Positions 34,930-44,747 of a stretch of 64,000 nucleotides of DNA are shown here, piece by piece. Origin of the DNA: Gottfriedia sp002574545 (GTDB lineage Bacteria > Bacillota > Bacilli > Bacillales > Bacillaceae_G); the NCBI GenBank assembly GCA_052180195.1, contig CP197469.1. One strand, written 5' to 3'. Numbering within the stretch: position 1 is the stretch's first letter; each line of letters opens with the position of its first letter. The notes under the pieces were generated by a model. That model saw only the letters and a list, made by a program, of their open reading frames with translations. It had not been told where the DNA came from and made no database searches. Made by a program: the position numbers and the translations under genes.

Positions 34930-35718
34930 TTAATTTAATATATTCTCAAGCAGGCTCTTCATTTTTTGGGTCTGCTTTTCATTTTCACGAAGAGTATACC
35001 ATTTAATCCAAATGATTGTTTGAGCGACTACATACCAAGTCATTCGATTTAAGAGGTCTTCAGTTAATTTTATTCCATAATTTCGAAGCCATTTTTCCCA
35101 ATCGTTCTGCTCTACATAAGTGAATAAAAACATGCCCAAATCAAAAGCTTTATCAGCAATAATTGCCTCATCCCAATCGATTAAATATAAATTATTCGTC
35201 TCGGTTAGTAACCAATTATGATGATTTAAATCACTATGACAAACGACTAAATCCTCTGAATCAAAAGATGGCATATTTTCCTCTAAATATTCGATACCTT
35301 TTACAATAATCTTGCTTTGTGTAAACTCCTCAGTAAGATTACCTACTATTGTTTGCAGCAAATCCTGAGGTTCTAGAGGATTAATTCCTAGCTTCGTTAA
35401 CATATATAACAATTCTTTGGAAGAATGGATACGATATAAAAATTGTGCAACCCCTTTCGCTGAAAGCTCATAAGGTTCTAAACTACGTGCAATCACCCAC
35501 TCTTGAGCAGTAAGTACATCACCATTTTCTAGTCTTCTAGTCCAAACTAATTTTGGAACAAAGCCAGCTGCTGATAAAACTGCTAAAAAAGGAGAAGAAT
35601 TTCGTTTTAGAAATAATCTCTTATCATGATTTTCAGCTATATACGCTTCACCAGTAAATCCACCGGCTGGCGAGATTGTCCATTCTTTTCCGAGTATTTC
35701 TTGTATATGATTATCCAT
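34930..35718 (-). CDS. ytmP: phosphotransferase (choline/aminoglycoside kinase-like) YtmP
   Basis: 262 residues with an APH/choline-kinase fold. The catalytic loop is CHSDLNHHNWLL, and the metal-binding motif is YLIDWDEA. The N-terminus has a glycine loop ISPAGGFTGEAYIAE. The natural substrate is unknown; the family phosphorylates small alcohols or amines. CGGAAGAA precedes the ATG. Confidence 0.9.
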   Translation of the reverse strand: MDNHIQEILGKEWTISPAGGFTGEAYIAENHDKRLFLKRNSSPFLAVLSAAGFVPKLVWTRRLENGDVLTAQEWVIARSLEPYELSAKGVAQFLYRIHSSKELLYMLTKLGINPLEPQDLLQTIVGNLTEEFTQSKIIVKGIEYLEENMPSFDSEDLVVCHSDLNHHNWLLTETNNLYLIDWDEAIIADKAFDLGMFLFTYVEQNDWEKWLRNYGIKLTEDLLNRMTWYVVAQTIIWIKWYTLRENEKQTQKMKSLLENILN

Positions 35719-35770
35719 TGTTCTTCCGTTCCTTGTTGTTATATATGTTTGTAATTAATATTATTTTATT

Positions 35771-35820
35771 ACAAAAAGAAAGATAGCCTATTACAATCAG
35801 CTGTAATAAGCCATCTTTTA
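35771..35820 (-). terminator. terminator after amyX
   Basis: AAGAT-GC-TATTACA / TGTAATA-GC-ATCTT inverted repeat with a 6-base loop; A-run on its left gives T residues on the minus strand. Confidence 0.85.
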
Positions 35821-35858
35821 CAAGTTTACATCGTTTAATTAGAATCTGCAAGTAGTTG

Positions 35859-38024
35859 CTAGTATTTTACTAATACAACAGTCGAAAGGGTAGGTATTGG
35901 TAATTTATTACATTTCACTTTTATCCCTTTATTAACATAATGATTATGACCATCCCATATAAATTCCCAATTGTCTTCTTCATTTCCTATATCAACATGA
36001 ATATCAGTAAGACCATTATGAAATAACACCATGATTTCTCTAACTTGGTCTATTTCTTCTAAGTTGCTTATTCGGTACCCGATTAGATTTCGGTGAATAT
36101 TGACTGTCGTTACATACTTTTCTATTTCTTCTTTTAAAGAGAAACGGAGACTTTTAAAGCGCTTTCGAATTTTGATAAATTCTTTCACAGTTTTAACTGA
36201 TAACGCTTCACGTTCTGCCCTTGCCCAATCAATACTATTTATCGTATCGCCTGAATTATAGCTGTTTTCGATTCCATTTTTTGTTCGAAAAAACTCCTGG
36301 CCACTATGAAGAAACGGTACACCAAACGAAAATAATACAATACTAGTTGCAAGTAAATGCCTTTTCTTTAGTATTTCCTCATTCTCTTTTTGATTGGAAA
36401 GCTTTAATCGATCCCACATAGTGTGATTATCATGTGATTCAACATAATTGATTGATTGATATGGTTCTTTAAATAAATTTACTTGTTTATTAATCCCTAC
36501 ACTTCCTAATAGCAAATCGGACAAGTAATCATTATGAATATTATTACCTTGTATAAACCCTATTTCTTGAAATGAAAACGTACTTCCTTTTATTCCATCA
36601 CGAAATTTATCATTAAAAAACCCGACCATTGGTAGTTGGTGACTTTGGTTTATTGTTGCTTTTCGAGAAGATGGACTTAATGATGTATTTAAATCCCAAC
36701 CCTCTCCAAAAATGATTATTTCTGGTTTTAACATTTTCAGTTCAGTTACAATTTCATTCATTGTATCCGTATCCAAAATTCCCATTAAATCAAACCTAAA
36801 CCCATCAATGTCATATTCTTTCGTCCAATATTTTATGGATTGCAGTATAAAACGTCTAGCCATCAATCTTTCAGATGCAAAATCATTCCCTACACCCGTA
36901 CCATTTGATGGTAAACCACGTTCATCTTGCCTAAAATAATATCCTGGAACAATTTTTTCAAATTGGCTAGTTTGTAATTCATAAACATGATTGTAAACAA
37001 CATCCATAATAATCCGTAGACCATGTTCATGATAAACTGAAATAAGTTTCTTTAATTCATTTATTCTTTCGATTGGTTCATCCGGTTTTAAACTATAACT
37101 ACCTTCTGGTGCATTGAAATTCAATGGATTGTAGCCCCAATTATAGCTTTGGAAAGGATTATTTTCATCTATTCCTTCAAAATCAAAAAATGGTAATAAT
37201 TCAATATGTGTAACGCCTAGATTGCATAGATAATCTAAACCTGTTGAAAAACCATTGTAACTCGTATCTTTTTCATGAAATCCTTGATAAGAACCCTTTT
37301 TTTGAATCCCACTTAAAGGATGAGAAGTAAAATCTCGAATACTAGCTTCGTAAATTATACAATCAGTATACTTACTTGGAGGATCGCTATTTACTTTACT
37401 AACTTTGCTACTCTTCGATAAATCAATTACTACACTATGTTTACCATTTACAGTAACTGCTTTTGCATAAGGATCGACAGCTTCTCGCCAAATCAGATTC
37501 ACACACACTAAAAAATTATAAACTAAACCTTCACAATCACGCTCGATTACTGCTTTCCATGTCCCTTTTCCATCTCGATCCATAGATATTTCCGTAAACT
37601 TTTCTACTTCACCGTATTCTTTATAAATTCTTAATTTAACCTTCGAAGCAGTAGGTGCCCATAATTTAAATTGTGTAGATTCACTTGTGTAAACTGCACC
37701 TAAATCCTCTCCATCATAAGCATATTTTTCATCAAAGTCCTTTGAACGAATAACTCCACCTACTTGTAAATCTGTGCGAATTCCAAATTCATCTTCAATC
37801 TCATATTTTTTTTCTAACAAAAGGACTTCAGAAGTCAAAACAGTATATTTAAAAAATCGATCAAACTCGATTCTAGATACGACAGGAAGCTTAGTTCTCC
37901 CTCCATCCTCTTCAATTAGTTCAAAATATGACTGCACTGTATGTTTGTTCGATTTGGGAATAATCATTGTTATTTCTTGAAATCCATCTATATAAGCTTC
38001 AAAAGCCCTTTTAATATGAAACAA
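35859..38024 (-). CDS. amyX: type I pullulanase
   Basis: 721 residues; hydrolyses alpha-1,6 links of pullulan and glycogen-type glucans. A CBM48/N-terminal E-set module (FKLWAPTASKVKLRIY) precedes the GH13_14 catalytic domain. The pullulanase signature YNWGYNPLNF is near residue 296, the nucleophile Asp in DGFRFDLMG near 410, and the acid/base Glu in FGEGWDL near 440. NYVESHDNHTMWDRL completes the site. No signal peptide is seen, so the enzyme is cytoplasmic and acts in glycogen or maltodextrin use. The start is TTG. Confidence 0.95.
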   Translation of the reverse strand: MFHIKRAFEAYIDGFQEITMIIPKSNKHTVQSYFELIEEDGGRTKLPVVSRIEFDRFFKYTVLTSEVLLLEKKYEIEDEFGIRTDLQVGGVIRSKDFDEKYAYDGEDLGAVYTSESTQFKLWAPTASKVKLRIYKEYGEVEKFTEISMDRDGKGTWKAVIERDCEGLVYNFLVCVNLIWREAVDPYAKAVTVNGKHSVVIDLSKSSKVSKVNSDPPSKYTDCIIYEASIRDFTSHPLSGIQKKGSYQGFHEKDTSYNGFSTGLDYLCNLGVTHIELLPFFDFEGIDENNPFQSYNWGYNPLNFNAPEGSYSLKPDEPIERINELKKLISVYHEHGLRIIMDVVYNHVYELQTSQFEKIVPGYYFRQDERGLPSNGTGVGNDFASERLMARRFILQSIKYWTKEYDIDGFRFDLMGILDTDTMNEIVTELKMLKPEIIIFGEGWDLNTSLSPSSRKATINQSHQLPMVGFFNDKFRDGIKGSTFSFQEIGFIQGNNIHNDYLSDLLLGSVGINKQVNLFKEPYQSINYVESHDNHTMWDRLKLSNQKENEEILKKRHLLATSIVLFSFGVPFLHSGQEFFRTKNGIENSYNSGDTINSIDWARAEREALSVKTVKEFIKIRKRFKSLRFSLKEEIEKYVTTVNIHRNLIGYRISNLEEIDQVREIMVLFHNGLTDIHVDIGNEEDNWEFIWDGHNHYVNKGIKVKCNKLPIPTLSTVVLVKY

Positions 38025-38230
38025 CGCTATTCACCGTCCAGACTATAAATTTAAAACTTTCAGAGTTATTTATTAAATCGATATGATTAGTATATTCACA
38101 ATGAGACCAATTGGATTCATGCTACCCACTTAATTTGAATGTCAATTCATATTCCGCTTTAGAAAGTATTCGTTAATCTTTTAAAATATTTCTATTAATT
38201 CATCAAGTTGTTCAAGATATCAACTACTAT

Positions 38231-38782
38231 TTATTTTAATTTTATTGAATTTGCTATATGGTAACTTGGTTTTTCAGATGGCTCAATCTTATATAAAACT
38301 ACTTCATCCACTTTAAACTTTAAAGGTTCGCCTTCCCAACTAAGTGGGATTTCAAATTCTTTATCGAACTTATCATTATATTTCTTTGCAATTGTAATAT
38401 GCGGATTATATGGACGTTTATCAATCGAAAAACCGATTTCTTCACAGATCTTACGAATTCTATTTTGTAACTCCATTAATTCAACACTATTCTCTAAACC
38501 AAACCACCATACACGAGGCTGTAAGTTACTACCAAAGATACCCAACTGATGAATCGACAAATCGAAACTTTTAAAATCGTTAAGTTCTTTTTGTATTTGA
38601 TCCATAAGCTCTTCACTTTTTGTATATGTAACTGGACCTAAAAATGCTAAAGTAATATGAAAATCATCTTTAAAAGTCCATTTCTTTAAAGGTAACTTTG
38701 TAAACCATCTTTTCGAATAATCATCCAAAATTTCTTTTATTTGTATTGGCAAAGGAACAGCAAGAAAATAATGTTCACTCAA
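38231..38782 (-). CDS. thpR: RNA 2',3'-cyclic phosphodiesterase
   Basis: 183 residues of the 2H phosphoesterase family, with the two HxTx motifs HITLAFLG and HITIAKKY. It hydrolyses 2',3'-cyclic ends of RNA (YtlP in B. subtilis). The TTG at 38782 lies one base after the stop of the upstream MFS gene with GGAG ten bases earlier; a TTG three codons upstream would be too close to that SD. Coupled translation with the MFS gene is likely. Confidence 0.9.
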   Translation of the reverse strand: MSEHYFLAVPLPIQIKEILDDYSKRWFTKLPLKKWTFKDDFHITLAFLGPVTYTKSEELMDQIQKELNDFKSFDLSIHQLGIFGSNLQPRVWWFGLENSVELMELQNRIRKICEEIGFSIDKRPYNPHITIAKKYNDKFDKEFEIPLSWEGEPLKFKVDEVVLYKIEPSEKPSYHIANSIKLK

Positions 38783-38783
38783 T

Positions 38784-39971
38784 TTATGCAATCTCCTTTT
38801 TATCTTTTATGTTAGAATCCTTTTTTAAGTATTGCATGATTCCAACTGCAACTATACTAAGAGAACCAAATAAAATATAAATTGCTTTAATTGAAAATGC
38901 CTCTGATATAAATCCACTTATAAAAGTACAGAACCATTCTCCCATCCCTAAGCCTAAACCAGAATACATGGTTACAGCCGTTGCTTTTAATGAATCCGGT
39001 GCTTGATCTCTTACAAATTGAAGAGCTGCAGGAATAAATAATCCAACCGATAGTCCTTGTGTAAGACAGGATAAAAAAAGAATTGAAATCGGAGGATTTG
39101 TAAAATAAAAATACCATCTTAATGCCGATACTAAGGCGGTTATCATTAATATATTATAGATCCCAAAACGATTAATTAATCGCTTAGCTACTTGCAAAAA
39201 TGGTGCTTCACTACCTGCAGAAATTAAGAATGCAATACCAACACCTGTTAATGTTCCACCTAATGATTGAATATATAAACCGAAGTAAGTATTATTTGCA
39301 CTAATTGGTCCAAAAACTAAAAAGGCACAAATTAAAAATAATAAAAATCTTTTATTAGATAGCAAAATCGGAACTCCTTTTAAGATTGGCTCCCTTTTAC
39401 TAATTGTCATAGCATTAGGAATAAAGATTGAAATACCTAAACCGACTAAAATACAAAATGCAAATACGAAAAATATAATGACTAAACCGAAAACTTCAGC
39501 TAATCTTCCCGAAACTAATACAGCAAATGCAAAACCAATTGAGCCATATAATCGAATAGCTCCGTAATTCCCACCAATTTTTTGGACATAATTCAGTGCA
39601 ATACTATCTGAAAGAGGAATTAAAGCACTTTGTGTCATTGATAATATGATGACAACAAATAAAAGCATGCCATACGAAGTGATTGTGGAATAGAAAAGTG
39701 CAATTACGATTGTGGAGATTTGCGCTATAAGCAACATTTTTTTAGGATTAAGCGTCATGTCACTAACCATACCCCATAATGGCTGTGAAAAAATAGCAAC
39801 GATTGGTGTTAGAGACATTAATATTCCGATTTGTGAAGTAGATAAATCCAACACATTTTTAAAGTACGAAGAAAGTAATGGTCCTAGCGATCCTATTGCA
39901 AAAAATAAACAAAAATAATAGCCCTTAAAAATAAGTAAGATGCTATTTTTATGTGCTTGTAATGTGTTCAA
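38784..39971 (-). CDS. MFS transporter (LacY/nucleoside-symporter-like, MFS_1_like)
   Basis: 395 residues with twelve predicted membrane segments. The loop 2-3 motif is SQPLWGMVSDMTLNPKKM, as in the MFS_1_like group of sugar or nucleoside proton symporters. Other family signs are GAIRLYGSIGFAFAVLVSGR and LTQGLSVGLFIPAALQFVRD. The substrate is unknown. Only TTG starts are available near AGGAG: the TTG at 39971 (spacing 12) is preferred to 39983 (no spacing), but this is uncertain. A pepV terminator lies just upstream, so it starts a new unit with thpR. Confidence 0.82.
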   Translation of the reverse strand: MNTLQAHKNSILLIFKGYYFCLFFAIGSLGPLLSSYFKNVLDLSTSQIGILMSLTPIVAIFSQPLWGMVSDMTLNPKKMLLIAQISTIVIALFYSTITSYGMLLFVVIILSMTQSALIPLSDSIALNYVQKIGGNYGAIRLYGSIGFAFAVLVSGRLAEVFGLVIIFFVFAFCILVGLGISIFIPNAMTISKREPILKGVPILLSNKRFLLFLICAFLVFGPISANNTYFGLYIQSLGGTLTGVGIAFLISAGSEAPFLQVAKRLINRFGIYNILMITALVSALRWYFYFTNPPISILFLSCLTQGLSVGLFIPAALQFVRDQAPDSLKATAVTMYSGLGLGMGEWFCTFISGFISEAFSIKAIYILFGSLSIVAVGIMQYLKKDSNIKDKKEIA

Positions 39972-40000
39972 ACTTATTCTCAACTCCTAAAAATTACATA

Positions 40001-40027
40001 AAAAAGGGGAGGAAAATTTCTCCCCTT
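40001..40027 (-). terminator. terminator after pepV
   Basis: AAGGGGAG / CTCCCCTT stem with a loop of about 9 bases; a T-run follows on the minus strand. Confidence 0.85.
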
Positions 40028-40098
40028 ACTTAACGATAAACGCTCGCTTTTCGTTATTCTTTAAAAAATCGAGTCGTTTAATCAGTCTAAAACGTTGA

Positions 40099-41502
40099 TT
40101 ACTTAACTAATTCGGCAATAGATTGTGCATAAATTGCAATTGCTTTTAATAAATCATCAATTTCAGCATATTCGTCTTTTTGGTGAGCTACTTCTGGTTT
40201 TCCTAAGAATAATGGTCCAAAAGCTACACCTGCACTTAATGAACGTGCGTATGTGCCACCACCGATTGTTAATAATGTTGCTTCCTCACCCGTTTGTTCT
40301 TCATATACTTTTTGTAAAGTTTGAATTAATGGATGATCTTTTGGAACATGGTGAGGCTTCGAATTTTTGATTTCATTATATTCAAAGCTATATTTACGTC
40401 CACGTTCAGTAAGTGTTGAAATAACAAAGTCAATATCAGTTGTCACTGGATAACGTAAAGTTAAACCAAATGAACCACCTTTATTTTCTTCGTATTGCAT
40501 AATTCCTAAATTAATTGTTAAGTCTCCAGTAATATCATCATTAAATGCAACACCCATGTTTTTACCACGAGAGTCACCTTTGAAGTTATCAACGATAAAT
40601 GTTAAGAATCGATCAGCATTAACATTAAATTCAAATTGATTTAAGAAGCTTGCTAATGCAATACCTGCATTCTTACCTTTATCAGGTTCCATTCCATGTA
40701 CTGAAACGCCTTCTACTTCTAGAACTTGATGTCCATTTTCGCTTGAAACTTGAGCTTTACAGCCTAGTTCACTAATATGTTTTGTAAATGCTTCATGATC
40801 AAAATTAGGTCCTGAAACGATAGCTTTTGCATAATCAGGTACCATATTTACTCTCCTACCTGAAGAGAATGATACTAATCTATATGTACTCTCTTTATCT
40901 TCATTTAGCTGTACTTGTTTGAAATTAATATCTAATATTCCCTTTTCAGCATAAATAATCGGGAAATCTGCATCAGGTGCAAAGCCCATTGTTGGCATTT
41001 CTTCTTTTTCAAAGTAGTGATCAACACAACGCCATTGGCTTTCTTCATCTGTTCCAAGAATCATACGTACACGTTTATTAATAGGCAATCCTAATTCTTT
41101 GACAATCTTCATTGCATAATAAGCAGCCATTGTAGGGCCCTTATCATCAATTGCGCCTCGTGCATAAATATTTCCATCTTTAATAATTGCATCAAATGGA
41201 TCATGAGACCAGCCATCACCAGCAGGAACAACATCTAAGTGACAAAGAATTCCTACTAGTTCTTCACCGCTTCCCATTTCTAAGTGGCCAGCATATCCAT
41301 CAACATTTTTTGGGATAAAACCGTCTTTTTCACCTAAATTTAACATGTATGTAAGTGCTTCATTAATCCCTTTGCCCATAGGTGCTTCTTTTGTAATTGT
41401 CGTTTCATCATAAACGCTTTCAATATTAAGCAGTTCAATCGTTTGCTTTAAATAATCGTCTTTACGTTTTAAAACTTCTTCCATCCAATTAATTTGTGTC
41501 AT
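40099..41502 (-). CDS. pepV: M20 dipeptidase PepV
   Basis: 467 residues; a cytoplasmic zinc dipeptidase. Metal and catalytic motifs are ILCHLDVVPAGDGW, RGAIDDKGP and GTDEESQW, and the lid-domain motif is SVHGMEPDKG. The C-terminal IGGGTYARSL supports the PepV group. It corresponds to YtjP in B. subtilis. AAAGGAGG precedes the ATG. Confidence 0.94.
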   Translation of the reverse strand: MTQINWMEEVLKRKDDYLKQTIELLNIESVYDETTITKEAPMGKGINEALTYMLNLGEKDGFIPKNVDGYAGHLEMGSGEELVGILCHLDVVPAGDGWSHDPFDAIIKDGNIYARGAIDDKGPTMAAYYAMKIVKELGLPINKRVRMILGTDEESQWRCVDHYFEKEEMPTMGFAPDADFPIIYAEKGILDINFKQVQLNEDKESTYRLVSFSSGRRVNMVPDYAKAIVSGPNFDHEAFTKHISELGCKAQVSSENGHQVLEVEGVSVHGMEPDKGKNAGIALASFLNQFEFNVNADRFLTFIVDNFKGDSRGKNMGVAFNDDITGDLTINLGIMQYEENKGGSFGLTLRYPVTTDIDFVISTLTERGRKYSFEYNEIKNSKPHHVPKDHPLIQTLQKVYEEQTGEEATLLTIGGGTYARSLSAGVAFGPLFLGKPEVAHQKDEYAEIDDLLKAIAIYAQSIAELVK

Positions 41503-41788
41503 TGAAATACCTCCTTTAATATAAATAGTTTATCATCTTTTAAAATTTAAACATAATTTATTAATAAATGGAACGAAAAAAGAAGGAATATGACACTCTT
41601 TGTAGAATATATTACCTTAAACTTGCAAAATGATTACGTTTGCGCAAATTTTCATTAATTTTTTGTATTATTTTCATAAATTTCGTTATGAAACTACTGA
41701 AAAAGAGTAAAATGAAAATATAAGCTTAACTAGTAAAATACTTAACTAACCTGTTATGAAACAATGCGGTAGGTAAAGGAGTGGTTTT

Positions 41789-42010
41789 TTGAATTCTGGA
41801 ACTTCTCGAATGCTGACTCGAATTAAAGCCATTTACATGTATATTAGTGAAAATGGCACCGTTTCTACAAAAGACCTAGTGGAGGAGTTTGGTATTACAC
41901 CTAGAACAATCCAACGAGATTTAAACATTTTAGAGTTTAATAATCTAGTTTATAGTCCAAGTAGGGGAAAATGGGCCGTAACAGGGAAAAAAGTAAAAGC
42001 TTCTTCGTAA
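41789..42010 (+). CDS. ytzE: DeoR-type HTH small regulator (YtzE-like)
   Basis: 73 residues that comprise just a DeoR winged helix: MLTRIKAIYMYISENGTVST and KDLVEEFGITPRTIQRDLN. There is no sensor domain, so it is about a third of a normal DeoR protein; YtzE of B. subtilis has the same size. The start is TTG with AAAGGAG seven bases upstream. Target genes are unknown. It is divergent from pepV and ends at a bidirectional terminator. Confidence 0.88.
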   Translation: MNSGTSRMLTRIKAIYMYISENGTVSTKDLVEEFGITPRTIQRDLNILEFNNLVYSPSRGKWAVTGKKVKASS

Positions 42011-42018
42011 AAAAAGAA

Positions 42019-42076
42019 AACAAAAACCTATGGTTGTCATGTCTGACGTCTAATCAAGGGTTTTTGTTTTTCTTTT
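42019..42076. terminator. bidirectional terminator with long loop
   Basis: GAAAACAAAAACC and GGTTTTTGTTTTTC form a 12-13 bp AT-rich stem around a loop of about 28 bases, between two convergent genes. Confidence 0.65.
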
Positions 42077-42102
42077 GGCTCTCAGTTAAGTATATACTAG
42101 CG

Positions 42103-42825
42103 TTATTTCTCTTCGTTAACCGACTTTAATAGGTCAATCTCTTCATCAGTTAGTTCACGGTATTCTCCTAACTCTAAATCTTCATCTAACTTTAAAGGAC
42201 CCATCTCTAGTCTTTTTAAGTAAGTAACTTTCTTTCCTACTGCTTCAAACATTCTTTTAACTTGATGGAATTTACCTTCCATAATAACTAATTCAATCTC
42301 AGATTTTTCTCCTGAATTAAGAATCGTTAAATACCCAGGTTTCGTTAAATAACCATCCTCTAATGTTACGCCCTTTTCAAATGCTTTAATGTCAGCTTCA
42401 GTTACTTCTCCATCAATTTGTGCATAATATTTCTTTGGTACATGTTTTTTAGGAGAAAGTAATTGATGAGCTAAATGACCATCATTCGTAATTAATAACA
42501 ATCCTTCAGTATCTTTATCTAAACGTCCAACTGGAAACGGCTCGAAAATGATATCTTCATATTCTAATAATCCGATGACAGTTTCATGCTCAGAATCTTC
42601 TGTAGCAGAGATAACACCTGGTGGTTTGTTCATCATTAAATAAACAAACTCTTTATACTCCACTACTTCACCATTTACCGTTACAACTTGCTGATTTATA
42701 TCAACATGTTCTTTTGGGCTTTTTACAATATTATCTCCAACTTTTACAATACCTTGTTTTAGAAGAGACTTTACTTCTTTCCTACTGCCATATCCCATAT
42801 TGGACAAAATTTTATCAATTCTCAT
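42103..42825 (-). CDS. ytzG: RsuA-family 16S rRNA pseudouridine synthase
   Basis: 240 residues. An N-terminal S4 domain (MRIDKILSNMGYGSRKEVKS) precedes the catalytic motif VGRLDKDTEGLLLITNDG with its Asp nucleophile. It ends GKFHQVKRMFEAVGKKVTYL. It modifies a uridine in small-subunit rRNA; the specific site is inferred from the RsuA family. AAGGTG precedes the ATG. Confidence 0.93.
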   Translation of the reverse strand: MRIDKILSNMGYGSRKEVKSLLKQGIVKVGDNIVKSPKEHVDINQQVVTVNGEVVEYKEFVYLMMNKPPGVISATEDSEHETVIGLLEYEDIIFEPFPVGRLDKDTEGLLLITNDGHLAHQLLSPKKHVPKKYYAQIDGEVTEADIKAFEKGVTLEDGYLTKPGYLTILNSGEKSEIELVIMEGKFHQVKRMFEAVGKKVTYLKRLEMGPLKLDEDLELGEYRELTDEEIDLLKSVNEEK

Positions 42826-42935
42826 TAATTTACACCTTTTCTTTCTAAATAAGTTTAAGAAAACTCGCCATTTAGCGAGCTTTGTAGCATTTATTTAAAT
42901 GTCTACTACGTCGCTTCTTCACATTCATTGTATGT

Positions 42936-42972
42936 AAAAAAAGGTGAACCACTACAAAAGAAGGTTCACCCT
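42936..42972 (-). terminator. terminator after ytgP
   Basis: GGTGAACC / GGTTCACC stem with a 12-base loop; preceded on the left by an A-run that gives T residues on the minus strand. Confidence 0.88.
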
Positions 42973-42978
42973 ATATTT

Positions 42979-44598
42979 TTATCCTCTTTTTCCAAACTTA
43001 AAACGATTCTTTAAACGAGCTCCTAAAATAACTTCAATTAAGTTTAATTTATATGCAACTCCTAAATAAACAATAGCCCCCACAATTGCTCCAATGATGA
43101 CAAGCAGCATTGAAATCAGTCGGCCATCTTTATAAGTCCAAAAGAATCCTAATAAGTATTCTACAGCATAAACCGCTCCGGCCATTACCACAGCTAAGAT
43201 AATCATAAAGATGATCCTTCTAAACACTTTATTGAAAGAGAACTGGGCATTTTTACGAATATAATAGAAATTATATACGATTGAAAATAAATAGCCTAAT
43301 GCAGTTGCTAATACCGCACCATATGTTTTAAATAAATAAATTAATGGAACATTTAATACAATTTTTAAAATTACTCCGCCTATTAATCCGATAATCGCAT
43401 ATTTTTGCTTATCTAAACCTTGTAAAATGGCTACATTTACTGTGAAAAGTGAATACAATAAAGCTACTGGAGCATAAAAGCCTAGTATTCTTCCACCTAG
43501 AGTACTTTCTTGATAAAAAGCACTATAAATTGGTTCAGCCAAAACAGATATTCCTACTACAGCAGGTAGAGTTAAGAAGAATACCACCTGATAGGTTTGA
43601 GTAATTTGACTTTGTAGTTTTTTATGATTGTTATTTACGAATGCTTCAGTTATAGCAGGAACAAGCGTTAAACCAAATGCCGTTGCTAATGAAACTGGAA
43701 TCATTACTAGTTTGTGACTTGTGTATGAAAACATTACATAAGTATTCTCTGCAATATCTTTTAATCCAATTGATTCCATTGCTCTATTGTATGTAAACTG
43801 ATCCACTAACTGATATAACGGGATTGCAAGTCCAACAAAAACATATGGAATTGAATAAGAAAATAACTCTTTAAACATTTCTCTTTTAGAAGGATGTATT
43901 AATCCTTTTGATTTTGGAAGAAGTTCATCTAAATGAACTTTTCGCTTTTTCCAATACCATAGTAAATTTAAGATACCACCTACAGCACCAATTGTTGCTG
44001 CAAATGTCGATAATCCGACTGCTTGAGTAATCGTTCCACCTAGCACTTTTAAAATGATATAACTACCAACTAATGTAAATACGATACGAACAATTTGTTC
44101 AATTAGCTGAGAAACAGTTGTTGGGCCAGTTGATTGATGCCCCTGGAAAAAACCTCTATATAAACTTTGAGAAGGTACTAATATTAATGCAGTACTTACT
44201 ATTCGCATAACAGTAACAACATCTTCTACACTATTACCTTTTGCATCCTTTGGAATCATAAGGGGTGCAATATAAGGTGCAATCATGTATAACGTTAAAA
44301 ACGAAAAAATACCTGTACATATTAAGAGTAATTGACTTGCATGAAAAAGCCTTCTACTTGTTTCATATTCTTCAATCGCATTATACTTCGAAACGAACTT
44401 TGCTACAGCTAACGGTACACCTGCAGTAGCTATACTGATGAACAAAGTATATGGAACGTAGCCATAATTATATAATGCAGACCCTTGTGAACCAACTAAT
44501 GCATAAAAAGGAAATGTATAAATCATTCCTAGAAATTTTATTAAAAACGTACCAGCAGTTAATATGAAGGTACCCCGTAGCAACTTTGAATCTGACAT
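42979..44598 (-). CDS. ytgP: MOP-superfamily flippase (YtgP/MurJ-like, SpoVB family)
   Basis: 539 residues with about fourteen membrane segments. N-terminal GTFILTAGTFLIKFLGMIYT and YVPYTLFISIATAGVPLAVA are typical of the SpoVB/YtgP polysaccharide transporters. B. subtilis YtgP complements MurJ and is a lipid II flippase homologue, so a role in cell-wall precursor export is likely. AGGAGGC precedes the ATG. It is divergent from ytfP, as in B. subtilis. Confidence 0.93.
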   Translation of the reverse strand: MSDSKLLRGTFILTAGTFLIKFLGMIYTFPFYALVGSQGSALYNYGYVPYTLFISIATAGVPLAVAKFVSKYNAIEEYETSRRLFHASQLLLICTGIFSFLTLYMIAPYIAPLMIPKDAKGNSVEDVVTVMRIVSTALILVPSQSLYRGFFQGHQSTGPTTVSQLIEQIVRIVFTLVGSYIILKVLGGTITQAVGLSTFAATIGAVGGILNLLWYWKKRKVHLDELLPKSKGLIHPSKREMFKELFSYSIPYVFVGLAIPLYQLVDQFTYNRAMESIGLKDIAENTYVMFSYTSHKLVMIPVSLATAFGLTLVPAITEAFVNNNHKKLQSQITQTYQVVFFLTLPAVVGISVLAEPIYSAFYQESTLGGRILGFYAPVALLYSLFTVNVAILQGLDKQKYAIIGLIGGVILKIVLNVPLIYLFKTYGAVLATALGYLFSIVYNFYYIRKNAQFSFNKVFRRIIFMIILAVVMAGAVYAVEYLLGFFWTYKDGRLISMLLVIIGAIVGAIVYLGVAYKLNLIEVILGARLKNRFKFGKRG

Positions 44599-44747
44599 AA
44601 ACTGCCTCCTACCATTTCGATCAAACTAACTAATCTATCTTACCATATCATATAAAAAGAAAAAATTAAAAAATGATAAGAAGTTGGAGCTTACTTGAAA
44701 TAATGGTAAACTGACTAAAAGAAATTTGTAACGAAAGTAGTGAAATA

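Noticed and set aside
40028..40098. Possible copy of the palindromic element near pepV
   Set aside because: It shares only AAACGCTCGCTTT-like bases with the element at 3361-3576, too short to call a copy.
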